A DNA stretch of 7,521 nucleotides from Bifidobacterium breve (GCA_945900705.1 CAMDKJ010000082.1:1-7521), one strand, 5' to 3'. Shown: positions 1-6,610, numbered from the stretch's first letter. Notes: a model not told the origin generated them from the sequence alone. A program made the numbers and translations.

Positions 1-1
1 G

Positions 2-1522
2 GATTTTGAAGACGTACTCCTAGTTACCGTGGGCGCACTGCAGACTCGCCCCGATATCCTCGACGAGGTGCATTCGGCATACCGGTGGTTCACCGTTGAC
101 GAATTTCAAGATGTGAACCCACTGCAGCATCGGTTGCTTACCCTATGGCGCGGTGACCGTGACGAGGTATGTGCTGTTGGTGATGTTAGCCAAACGATCT
201 ACTCATTCACGGGCGCGTCGGCCGACTACCTGGTAAATTTTCGCACCGAGTTTCCCGATGCGACCGAGGTGCGATTAGTTAATTGTTATCGGTGCACACC
301 CGAAATCGTGAGCAAGGCCAATGCGGTGATCGTGCAGGCGCACTCGCGGGCCGCCGTGACTTTACGGTCGATGCGCGAGCCTGGGGTGGAGCCCACGGTG
401 CAGTCATACTCCGATGAAGTTGCGGAGGCGACCGCGGTCGCTGAATCAATTTCAACGCACCTACGAAATGGGATCTCTGCCCGCGATATCGCCGTGTTGT
501 TTCGGATGAATGCGCAATCGGCGGATCTTGAGGCGGCATTATCGGCGCGCGGGATCGCTGTTGTCATGCGAGGGGCTGAGCGATTCTTTGATCGCCCGGA
601 GGTGCGCGAGGGCGTGACTCGTATCAGGGGCGCAGCACGCGCCGGAGGTGCCACCGGTGTACTCGGTGATGAAGTTCGCGGGATCCTCAGCGCTGCAGGC
701 TGGGCCGCTGAACGGCCGCAGGGTAGCGGTGCGGTTCGTGAACGCTGGGAGTCGCTCGCGGCATTGGTGACTTTGGCCGACGAGAATCCGCAGTGGGATT
801 TGCCGGCATTTGTTACCGAACTTGATCATCGCTCCGAGGCGCAACATGCTCCGGCCGCCGATGCCGTGACACTTTCCTCATTGCATTCGGCTAAGGGCCT
901 TGAATGGCAGGTGGTTTTCATTGTCGGGTGCAGTGATGGGTTACTTCCGTTGTCGAATGCTGACTCACCCGATGAGATAGAGGAGGAGCGCCGATTACTT
1001 TATGTTGGCATGACGCGCGCTAAGTCATACTTGCATCTGTCTTGGGCGCGGGCCCGGCAACCAGGTGGCCGTGAAAATCGGGAGTTCAGCAAATTCCTAG
1101 TCACACTTCGCGACTCAACGGGTCAAATTGCTGATGGGCTTGACGGTGATCAGTCGCGGGGGAGTGTGCATCGCGGCTCTGGTCGCGCGCGCACCGAACG
1201 CAAGAAGCGCGGGCCGGCAATGTGCCGCACCTGCGGTAAGGGGTTGGTCACCGCGCCCGAGCGCTCCTTAGGCAGGTGCCGTACCTGTCCTTCGACTTAT
1301 GACCCTGAGCAGTTCGAGCAGTTGAAACGGTGGCGACTGCGTCAGGCGACAGAGCGCGAAGTCCCGGCGTTCGTCGTCTTCACCGATGCAACTTTGCTGG
1401 CAATTGTTGAACAGTTGCCGGCAAGTTTGGAGCAGTTGGCGGCTATACCCGGCATCGGGCCGGCGAAGTTGGAGTTGTACGGGCCAACGCTCCTAGAGTT
1501 GTTGGGAGACCCGACCCGCTAG
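2..1522 (+). CDS. uvrD2: ATP-dependent DNA helicase UvrD2 (superfamily 1), 5' truncated by window
   Basis: This is a superfamily 1A 3'-5' DNA helicase of the UvrD/PcrA group, which couples ATP hydrolysis to duplex unwinding in DNA repair and replication. The frame is open from base 2 with no stop, so the GTG at 29 is internal and the N-terminal Walker A part lies outside the window. Visible residues (506, counted from base 2): Walker B/motif II VDEFQD near 32-37, motif III GDVSQTIYSF at 60-69, arginine of motif IV (YR) near 97, motif V SLHSAKGLEW at 293-302, motif VI LLYVGMTRAK at 332-341. After the helicase core come two CRTC pairs (408-411 and 426-429), the tetracysteine module, and then an HRDC domain (about 455-499, with IPGIGPAKLELYG). 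That C-terminal order is the hallmark of actinobacterial UvrD2, not UvrD1. In mycobacteria UvrD2 is reported to be essential. The stop is 7 bp from the stop of the convergent kinase gene. Confidence 0.95.
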   Translation, partial: DFEDVLLVTVGALQTRPDILDEVHSAYRWFTVDEFQDVNPLQHRLLTLWRGDRDEVCAVGDVSQTIYSFTGASADYLVNFRTEFPDATEVRLVNCYRCTPEIVSKANAVIVQAHSRAAVTLRSMREPGVEPTVQSYSDEVAEATAVAESISTHLRNGISARDIAVLFRMNAQSADLEAALSARGIAVVMRGAERFFDRPEVREGVTRIRGAARAGGATGVLGDEVRGILSAAGWAAERPQGSGAVRERWESLAALVTLADENPQWDLPAFVTELDHRSEAQHAPAADAVTLSSLHSAKGLEWQVVFIVGCSDGLLPLSNADSPDEIEEERRLLYVGMTRAKSYLHLSWARARQPGGRENREFSKFLVTLRDSTGQIADGLDGDQSRGSVHRGSGRARTERKKRGPAMCRTCGKGLVTAPERSLGRCRTCPSTYDPEQFEQLKRWRLRQATEREVPAFVVFTDATLLAIVEQLPASLEQLAAIPGIGPAKLELYGPTLLELLGDPTR

Positions 1523-1529
1523 CTCGTTG

Positions 1530-2849
1530 CTAGTGGCCAGCAGCGGTGAAATCAGGTACCCAACGCGTTAGTTCAGCGCGCATCGGAACGGTGGCACCGA
1601 GTTGGCACAGCACGCCGATACAACCCAGCCAGACCCGATGGATCAATGCATATGACGGCGGCAGGTTTAGTTTCAGTCCTACGGCGAAATCGGGATTGCG
1701 CATATCGTTCATGCGGGTAAATTGCTCTCGCATCCAATCACGGGAGAAAGTGAACTCTTCGTAGCGGGCTGGATCAACAAAAGGCTCGAGGTATCCCAGC
1801 ACTTGCTCGGCATCGACCTCAATATTGGGCTTGATGAAACCCTCGGCGCGTAGACCCTCGATTACCGTTTGTGCATCCCCCAATTGGGCGATACGAAGTA
1901 ATGAACCCATTGCCGAAGGTAGGCCGTCAGGCAATGATGCGCAGGCACCGAAGTCAAGTACGCCCAGGCGGCCATCCGGGGTGATGCGGAAGTTGCCGGG
2001 GTGTGGGTCGGCGTGTAGGAGGCCAGCACGCGATGGGCCAGATAGCAAGAAACGTTCATAGAGGACCCCGGCGGCATCACGTTCGGCTTGACTGCCGTCT
2101 TTAATGATGGATGAGAGTGCGGTGCCGTCAATCCATTCACTAACGAGCACATGTGGTGCTGCAACAAGAACATGGGGTATTACAAACTCCGAGTCACCTT
2201 CGTAGGCGATGGCGAAAGCCCGTTGATTCTGTGACTCGTGCAAGTAATCGAGTTCGTCAACGGCACGATCGCGTAACTCATCCAGCAGTGGCTTGATATC
2301 GAGACCGGGTATCCAGGAGGCAAAGAGTTTACCCATTCGCGCCATTTGGTTGAGGTCGCTAATTAGGGCTTTATCTGCTCCGGGGTATTGCACTTTAACC
2401 GCCACCACGCGGCCGTCATGCCAAGTTGCTTTATGTACCTGCCCGATGGAGGCGGCCGCTGCGGGCTGGTCTGCGAACTCCAAGAATTTCGTGCGCCAAT
2501 CCACGCCAAGTTCGTCGGTGAGAATCTTGTGGATAGCTTCAGCGGGTAGCGGAGGTGCAGCATCTTGTAATTTCGTGAGGGCCGCTCGATAAGGGCCGGC
2601 GAAGTCCTCGGGTAGTGCGGCCTCGAAAATACTCATGGCCTGACCAAGTTTCATGGCCCCGCCTTTAAGCTCGCCGAGTACTTTGAACATCTGTTCAGCG
2701 GTGCGCGCTTGCAATTCAGCAGCCACTATTTCAGCGGATTTGCCGCCGACCCGCTTACCGAATCCCAGCGCGGTTCGCCCAGCAAAAGCGGCCGGCAGCG
2801 CAGCCATCCGCACACTGCGGGTGAGGGCATTTCGTGGGAGTTTGGCCAT
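1530..2849 (-). CDS. ABC1/UbiB (AarF-like) family atypical protein kinase
   Basis: This 439-residue protein belongs to the ABC1/UbiB/ADCK family, atypical kinase-fold ATPases. The best-studied members support isoprenoid quinone synthesis; the substrate here is unknown. All diagnostic motifs are present: KxGQ (K67-LGQ70), the alanine-rich nucleotide loop AAAS (131-134, followed by IGQVHKA), the ATP lysine K152 in VAVK, ExD (E199-L-D201), the catalytic loop HADPHPGN (279-286) and DFG (299-301). It should therefore be able to bind nucleotide. The N-terminal 60 residues are basic and helical; no clear membrane helix is seen beyond a moderately hydrophobic patch near 399-420. The ATG at 2849 lies 9 bp after the upstream gene's stop, with a GGGTGA stretch overlapping that stop as a weak ribosome binding site, so the two genes are almost certainly co-transcribed. 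From memory, the mycobacterial positional counterpart is Rv3197, beside whiB7 and uvrD2. Confidence 0.93.
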   Translation of the reverse strand: MAKLPRNALTRSVRMAALPAAFAGRTALGFGKRVGGKSAEIVAAELQARTAEQMFKVLGELKGGAMKLGQAMSIFEAALPEDFAGPYRAALTKLQDAAPPLPAEAIHKILTDELGVDWRTKFLEFADQPAAAASIGQVHKATWHDGRVVAVKVQYPGADKALISDLNQMARMGKLFASWIPGLDIKPLLDELRDRAVDELDYLHESQNQRAFAIAYEGDSEFVIPHVLVAAPHVLVSEWIDGTALSSIIKDGSQAERDAAGVLYERFLLSGPSRAGLLHADPHPGNFRITPDGRLGVLDFGACASLPDGLPSAMGSLLRIAQLGDAQTVIEGLRAEGFIKPNIEVDAEQVLGYLEPFVDPARYEEFTFSRDWMREQFTRMNDMRNPDFAVGLKLNLPPSYALIHRVWLGCIGVLCQLGATVPMRAELTRWVPDFTAAGH

Positions 2850-2858
2850 ACCTAATTG

Positions 2859-3866
2859 TCACCCAAATGTTAATGGGGCGCGCATCGGGTCAAGCTGAGC
2901 CCAAGAGCACCCACAAAGTGGGTGTGGTGGTCGGCGCACCGGCATTGCCCTACCTCCGGGGAGCCTTAGTTCAAAAGCGATCTCACGCCACTGCTCGCTA
3001 TTTTGCGGCTGATCAAGCCACGTTCGAACGAGGAGGGCGGTTTGGACGGCGGTTGCGCGAATTAGTAGGCGGTCCTTCGGGGGAGCCACCAACCGGCGAA
3101 TTTGGCTGGCCAACTGCAGGGTAATTTTTGGCCACATGGCATCGGCATCGACGGTGTGGAGATACGCGCAGCGCAGGCAACTTGTCACACCCGGTATAAC
3201 AAGTGGCCCAACGATGGCGCGGGCCCCGTAGACGGTCGCTGACAGGTGTGGGTGATCATGTAGTGGGGTGTCGACCTCGTCGATGATGTCTGGGTGCAAA
3301 CCGTCGGCAAAAATTATTAGGCTCTGATAATTATCGTAATTGGGTATCTTCACATCAGATTCGATCGTGCGTAACCCGGCCAGGTTCAGGGCCGAGTAGA
3401 GCTCATTGGCGAGCGCGGTGGTTCCAATAACGTGAATATTGGTGTCTTGGCGACTCTCGAATGCGGTGAGCGCTTCGCGATCTTTCGGGTAAGTGTGGGC
3501 GGCAGCGGCTAGGTCACCGAGTTGTTCATCTCGCTCGACCGCGCTGAGCCAGCGCCAACTGGTCGGCATGTCAGTTGCGTCATCAATAGCGCCAAGGGCT
3601 TTCAGCGCCCGAATTATCCGACCCGCGGTTTCCGGGGCGATATTGAGTTGATCGATGACCTCGCGCCAGGTGCGAAGGCCATCTAGGCCACGCAGCCATC
3701 GGACATGGATTTCATCCATCTCGTCTAGCTTGACTCGGGTATCGCCGGCCCAGATCACCAGGTGGCCAGATTCGCGCCAGCTAGTAGGGAAGTCTCGACG
3801 ATAAACCGGGCGGGATTCAAGGGGCATGAGGTCGGTGAGTTGATTTAGCGAATCTAGAACTCTCAT
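2859..3866 (-). CDS. ThiF/E1-like protein of the TOMM cyclodehydratase-partner type
   Basis: A 335-residue protein resembling the ThiF/E1-like proteins annotated in actinobacteria as TOMM precursor leader-peptide-binding or cyclodehydratase-family proteins. What is seen: residues about 45-95 look like a winged-helix, peptide-clamp-like domain. VIG at 146-148 begins a Rossmann-like segment, but the glycine-rich loop reads GTTALA, so the usual GxGxxG is lost. GPLVIPG at 220-226 is followed by CLRC (C230, C233), and CGC (C318, C320) near the C-terminus gives a C-x2-C plus C-x-C zinc-site pattern. These last motifs are the family signature. I infer a protein- or peptide-binding role with weak or no adenylation. 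It is the first gene of an operon with the ABC1 kinase. No YcaO, dehydrogenase or precursor-peptide gene is visible in the window. The ATG at 3866 has no obvious Shine-Dalgarno; the internal ATG at codon 14 is no better. The family assignment is fairly sure, the function is not. Confidence 0.8.
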   Translation of the reverse strand: MRVLDSLNQLTDLMPLESRPVYRRDFPTSWRESGHLVIWAGDTRVKLDEMDEIHVRWLRGLDGLRTWREVIDQLNIAPETAGRIIRALKALGAIDDATDMPTSWRWLSAVERDEQLGDLAAAAHTYPKDREALTAFESRQDTNIHVIGTTALANELYSALNLAGLRTIESDVKIPNYDNYQSLIIFADGLHPDIIDEVDTPLHDHPHLSATVYGARAIVGPLVIPGVTSCLRCAYLHTVDADAMWPKITLQLASQIRRLVAPPKDRLLIRATAVQTALLVRTWLDQPQNSEQWREIAFELRLPGGRAMPVRRPPHPLCGCSWAQLDPMRAPLTFG

Positions 3867-4170
3867 GACTGAAGAGTTGTGCCTTTGACCTGTGGATTGC
3901 TACTTGCTATGCACAGGGCAAATGCGGTAGGGAGAATTAAGCGCACCGAGAGGTGCTGACTCTGGTCATTCCCACCCGTGGCCACAATGTCCGGTTTATC
4001 CTGTTATTCCGCGATAAATACCCGAAAACATAGGCGAAATTGAGTTTGGGTCGCTCGCGCCGTGGCCGTTCTAGTCGGCAATTGCCCTATCGTGAGGAAA
4101 TCCCGATGGGATGTGGTGGTGCACACCACCTGGCCGCCCCCAGCGGTTCAGCAATTAAACGGAGGTCCCA
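3867..4170. promoter_or_regulatory. Divergent intergenic region with small palindromes; promoters not resolved
   Basis: This 304-bp gap separates the minus-strand E1-like/kinase operon from the plus-strand DUF5679 gene, so it should hold a promoter for each. I could not pick a convincing -35/-10 pair on either strand. Visible structure: a GCACC-GAGA-GGTGC hairpin (3943-3956), a perfect 10-bp palindrome GGCAATTGCC (4077-4086), ATCCC-GAT-GGGAT (4100-4112), and GGTGGT-GCAC-ACCACC (4115-4130). The last three sit just upstream of the DUF5679 ribosome binding site and could be operators or form a structured leader. Two DnaA-box-like 9-mers face each other at 3891-3899 (minus strand) and 3907-3915 (plus). 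The reading frame across 4040-4303 here is not protein-like. Confidence 0.45.
4161..4165 (+). promoter_or_regulatory. Ribosome binding site of the DUF5679 gene
   Basis: GGAGG ends 5 nt before the ATG at 4171. It is the clearest Shine-Dalgarno in the window and supports translation of the short downstream frame. Confidence 0.8.
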
Positions 4171-4332
4171 ATGGCTGAGAGTTACACCGGCGAGGCGTAC
4201 TGCGTTAAGTGCAAGGCAAAGCGGGAGTTCACCGGTCACGTCGAAGAGACCAATGGACGACGTTTTGCCAAGGGCATCTGCCCAACCTGCGGCACCAAGG
4301 TGACGCGCATCCTCGGTAAGGCCGCCCAATAG
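4171..4332 (+). CDS. DUF5679-type small zinc-ribbon protein (53 aa)
   Basis: This short gene encodes 53 residues with two CxxC knuckles, CVKC (C11, C14) and CPTC (C37, C40), separated by 22 residues, a rubredoxin/zinc-ribbon-like arrangement expected to bind one zinc ion. The ending GTKVTRILGKA and the start MAESYTGEAYCVKC match what I remember of the actinobacterial DUF5679 family, whose members are about this length. No function is known; the lysine/arginine-rich surface would suit nucleic-acid or ribosome contact, but that is inference. Support for the gene: GGAGG at 4161-4165, family-like sequence over its whole length, and a strong hairpin terminator 25 nt after the stop. With its own leader and terminator it looks monocistronic, perhaps abundantly expressed. 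Its minus-strand neighbour across the leader is the E1-like protein gene, which also carries a four-cysteine site. Confidence 0.92.
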   Translation: MAESYTGEAYCVKCKAKREFTGHVEETNGRRFAKGICPTCGTKVTRILGKAAQ

Positions 4333-4357
4333 GCGGTACCGACAATCGACAAAATGC

Positions 4358-4384
4358 GGCGAGGCCCCACCTAGGGGCCTCGCC
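4358..4384 (+). terminator. Hairpin terminator after the DUF5679 gene
   Basis: A perfect 11-bp GC-rich stem (arms 4358-4368 and 4374-4384) encloses the 5-nt loop ACCTA. It is preceded by AAAA and followed by TCATTACTCTTCAT, with no real T-run, as is common for actinobacterial terminators. It separates the small zinc-ribbon gene from the DUF2342 gene. Confidence 0.75.
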
Positions 4385-4457
4385 TCATTACTCTTCATAG
4401 CCACTTCTGGCGCGGGCCACGCGCTCCACGCAGGCCATGGGGAGGTACCTTGATCTG

Positions 4458-5738
4458 GTGAGCGGAAACTTGCCCTTTGGCTTCGGCGCCCCGGACTCCG
4501 GTGGCAATGGGTTCGATATGTCTTCACTTGGTGCGGCTCTGCAGCAATTGGGCCAGATGATGCAAAACCCAAGTAGTGGGCCGGTCAACTGGCCGATGGT
4601 GAGTGAGGTTGCCCGAAAGACACTTACCGCAACCGGTGATCTTGTTATTGCTGATGCGCAGCAGCGTGCGGTTGCTGAATCGATGCGACTTGCAGACTTG
4701 TGGCTTGATGAAGCAACCACATTCCCAGCTGTTGCGTCGCCGCCGCGGGCCTGGAGCCGATCAGAGTGGTTCGAAGCCACGTTGCCGATGTGGCAGCGAT
4801 ACATCGAACCTATTGCCATTCAAATGCAACAGGTGGTAGCAGATTCAATGCCAGCGAGCGAAGAGTTTTCGCCAGATGACCTAACTGCAGCTTTGCCAGA
4901 GCAGCTGCGTGGGATGTTCCCCGGTGGTGTGCCCGATGAGATGGCGGCAATGCTCCGCCCGATGATGGGCATGGTGCAACAACTTGGTGCAGCTGCTTTC
5001 AGTATGCAGCTCGGGCAGTCACTTGCGGCGCTAGCACAGGAGGTTGTTGGTGCCGGTGACATCGGAATCCCACTAACGGCCGAGGCAACCTGCGCACTAT
5101 TACCGAACAACATTGACTTGATTGGCGAAGGCATCGGAGTTTCGGCAGATGATGTAAGGCTTTATCTTGCCCTTCGCGAGTCAGCGCACCAACGCCTTTT
5201 CGCGCATGTTGTATGGCTGCGCCCGCGGCTGGTTGGGGCGATTGAAGAGTATGCCGGTGGCATCCGCGTTGACTCTTCGCGACTTAGTGAGTCAATGGAT
5301 GGCGTTGACTTAAGCAACCCGGAGGCCTTGCAGCAATTGATGGCTTCTGGGCTACTGCAACCAGCCGATACCGATGAGCAGCGGGCGGCTCTAGCCCGCC
5401 TAGAGACTTTATTGGCACTGGTTGAAGGTTGGGTCGACGATGTTGTTGACATTGCGATAGCCAATCGGATGCCGAGCGCTGTGGCATTGCGCGAAACAAT
5501 GCGCCGGCGTCGTGCCGCTGGCGGGCCGGCCGAAAAAATGTTCTCAACACTTGTCGGTATGGAGCTACGGCCAAGATCACTTCGCGAGGCCGCAACATTG
5601 TTTGCAGCGGTGCGTAGTTTGGGGTCACTCGATGATCGTGACGCGCTTTGGGGGCACCCCGATTTGCTCCCCGGTGCTGACGATCTAACGGACCCACTCG
5701 GTTTTATCGAACGCAGTAATGAACCTGATGTGGGCTGA
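4458..5738 (+). CDS. DUF2342/Zincin_2 family protein (putative zinc-dependent metalloprotease)
   Basis: This protein belongs to the family annotated in actinobacteria as putative hydrolase or zinc-dependent metalloprotease (DUF2342, related to the coenzyme F420 biosynthesis-associated group). Its substrate is unknown. Family features (numbered from the upstream ATG at 4437): NLPFGFG near the N-terminus (11-17), a helical middle rich in Met/Gln, LRESAHQRLFAHVVWLRPRL (246-265), LVEGWVDDVVDIA (328-340), LVGMELRPRSLREAA (372-386) and RDALWGHPDLLP (401-412). A classical HExxH is absent; the nearest is RESAH, so catalysis cannot be assumed. I prefer the GTG at 4458 because GGGGAGG (4439-4445) lies upstream of it (spacing 12, rather long) and because relatives begin just before the PFGFG motif. 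The in-frame ATG at 4437 would give 433 aa but has no ribosome binding site and would place GGGGAGG inside the coding region. The 3' end overlaps the Nudix gene by 20 nt. Confidence 0.9.
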   Translation: MSGNLPFGFGAPDSGGNGFDMSSLGAALQQLGQMMQNPSSGPVNWPMVSEVARKTLTATGDLVIADAQQRAVAESMRLADLWLDEATTFPAVASPPRAWSRSEWFEATLPMWQRYIEPIAIQMQQVVADSMPASEEFSPDDLTAALPEQLRGMFPGGVPDEMAAMLRPMMGMVQQLGAAAFSMQLGQSLAALAQEVVGAGDIGIPLTAEATCALLPNNIDLIGEGIGVSADDVRLYLALRESAHQRLFAHVVWLRPRLVGAIEEYAGGIRVDSSRLSESMDGVDLSNPEALQQLMASGLLQPADTDEQRAALARLETLLALVEGWVDDVVDIAIANRMPSAVALRETMRRRRAAGGPAEKMFSTLVGMELRPRSLREAATLFAAVRSLGSLDDRDALWGHPDLLPGADDLTDPLGFIERSNEPDVG

Positions 5739-6252
5739 CGCGTACTCGACTTTGAGTTCATGGCAACCACCGGATGATGCACAGAGGTTGCGGCGCGATG
5801 AGTACCTAACTTTCTTAGATGCGCACACGGACGGAGTGTGGCGCGAATGTCGAGTGGGCCACCTAACTGCAAGTGCGTTGGTGATGGATGAGCAGAAGAA
5901 ACGGGTCCTGCTCACCTTGCATCCCAAGGTTGGTAGGTGGTTGCAACTTGGGGGCCACATTGAGCCCGGTGATATCTCACTGCGTGCTGCGGCATTGCGC
6001 GAGGCAATCGAAGAAAGTGGGATCAACGAAATCCGAATGAGCGCAGAGCCAATTTGCCTTGATAGACATCCGGTGCCATGTGCCGGTTCGCAAAGTGAGC
6101 ATCTGGATGTGCAATACCTTGCCTTGGTGCCGAATACCGCAACCGCGGTGATGAGTGCTGAGTCTGATGATTTGCGCTGGTTCACTTTCGATCACTTGCC
6201 TTTGGACTTAGACACAAGTGTCCGTCGGTTAATTGAGCTGAGCCTTAGGTAG
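5719..6252 (+). CDS. Nudix hydrolase
   Basis: A 177-residue Nudix-family enzyme expected to hydrolyse a nucleoside diphosphate linked to another moiety, with divalent metal. The Nudix box spans about 79-102: GHIEPGD then LREAIEESGI, with catalytic R94-E95 and metal-binding E98-E99. It departs slightly from the textbook GX5EX7REUXEEXGU, since the first acidic position is Asp (D85) and there is one extra residue before R94. I recall this GGHxEPGD form from other actinobacterial Nudix proteins, so it is probably a subgroup trait. Flanking HPKVGRWLQLGG and HPVPC (117-121) also fit that subgroup. The start overlaps the DUF2342 stop by 20 nt, indicating translational coupling. A second in-frame ATG at 5728 (codon 4) is an equally plausible start. 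The substrate cannot be predicted. Confidence 0.93.
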   Translation: MNLMWADAYSTLSSWQPPDDAQRLRRDEYLTFLDAHTDGVWRECRVGHLTASALVMDEQKKRVLLTLHPKVGRWLQLGGHIEPGDISLRAAALREAIEESGINEIRMSAEPICLDRHPVPCAGSQSEHLDVQYLALVPNTATAVMSAESDDLRWFTFDHLPLDLDTSVRRLIELSLR

Positions 6253-6304
6253 ATTGACGGCCGCTAGCAGGCGGGTAAACAGTAGGCGTTTCGTAATAAA
6301 CTTT

Positions 6305-6446
6305 TTATCCACAACTTGTGGGTGCCTTTTTCCTCAGGGAATTCGACGTTTGTGAAATCAATCCTCAGGTTCATCCACAGGGTTACGCACCGCATGTCCA
6401 CAGACGCACTGGCCATACACACAGCTAGTCCCCAGGCTAGTCCACA
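6305..6446 (+). promoter_or_regulatory. Cluster of DnaA-box-like sequences, all in one orientation
   Basis: Four exact TCCACA cores occur on the plus strand within 142 bp. The 9-mers are TTATCCACA (6305-6313, perfect consensus), TCATCCACA (6371-6379, one mismatch), ATGTCCACA (6394-6402, one mismatch to the actinobacterial TTGTCCACA form) and TAGTCCACA (6438-6446, one mismatch to that form). Weaker relatives with two mismatches are TTTTCCTCA (6328-6336), CCATACACA (6413-6421) and TAGTCCCCA (6426-6434). The first box is followed directly by an inverted half (CCACAA-C-TTGTGG, 6309-6321). DnaA-binding function is inferred from consensus only. It could be a DnaA titration or regulatory site; an origin is less likely because no dnaA or dnaN is nearby. 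Confidence 0.55.
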
Positions 6447-6447
6447 G
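6424..6447 (+). repeat. Tandem 12-bp direct repeat GCTAGTCCnCAG
   Basis: Two abutting copies, 6424-6435 (GCTAGTCCCCAG) and 6436-6447 (GCTAGTCCACAG), differ at one base. Each contains a DnaA-box-like core, so the duplication adds a box in the same helical phase roughly one turn apart. Confidence 0.7.
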
Positions 6448-6511
6448 GTAGCAAGGGCAACTCTGGCCATTTGGGTGACGCGCACTTGCGCTGGCGATAA
6501 GTTGCGATTGA

Positions 6512-6584
6512 CGAAACCTCCGGGATAACGGGTGCAGGTCCGCAAGGGGAAGGTGGACCTGCACTGTGAGCCCCGGAGGTTTCG
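6512..6584 (+). terminator. Two-tier long hairpin with short T-tract; candidate terminator or structured RNA
   Basis: A perfect 13-bp outer stem (6512-6524 with 6572-6584), a 7/7-nt internal loop, a perfect 10-bp inner stem (6532-6541 with 6555-6564) and a 13-nt purine-rich terminal loop (6542-6554). It is followed by C then TTTT (6586-6589), so it reads as an intrinsic terminator on the plus strand. However, it lies about 260 nt after the Nudix stop and only about 40 nt before the next start. The bulky two-part shape is unusual for a plain terminator, so a small RNA or a cis-acting leader is also possible. No known riboswitch family was recognised. Confidence 0.45.
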
Positions 6585-6610
6585 CTTTTCACCCGCGCGA
6601 GGCCTTGACG

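Noticed and set aside
29..31. GTG at 29 as the start of the helicase gene
   Set aside because: The frame is open upstream to the window edge with helicase-like residues (DFEDVLL), and the Walker A region is missing, so the gene starts outside the window.
4040..4303. 87-residue plus-strand frame overlapping the DUF5679 gene
   Set aside because: It is out of frame with the recognisable zinc-ribbon protein, lacks its own ribosome binding site and is Arg/Ser-rich.
5162..5872. 236-residue minus-strand open frame
   Set aside because: It is antisense to the DUF2342 and Nudix genes, both of which have clear family motifs; its Ser/Arg-rich translation is typical of a shadow frame.
6316..6528. 70-residue plus-strand open frame across the box repeats
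   Set aside because: The composition follows the repeated CCACAG motif, it has no ribosome binding site, and it ends inside the hairpin stem.
6532..6564. Resemblance of the inner stem region (CAGGTCC followed by purines) to the core of SRP RNA
   Set aside because: The purine loop is closed by a perfect 10-bp stem, not the asymmetric SRP helix 8 layout, and the conserved AGCAGCC side is absent.
6512..6584. Integron attC site or miniature transposon ends
   Set aside because: No GTTRRRY/RYYYAAC core pair at the stem ends, no target-site duplication and no integrase or transposase in the window.
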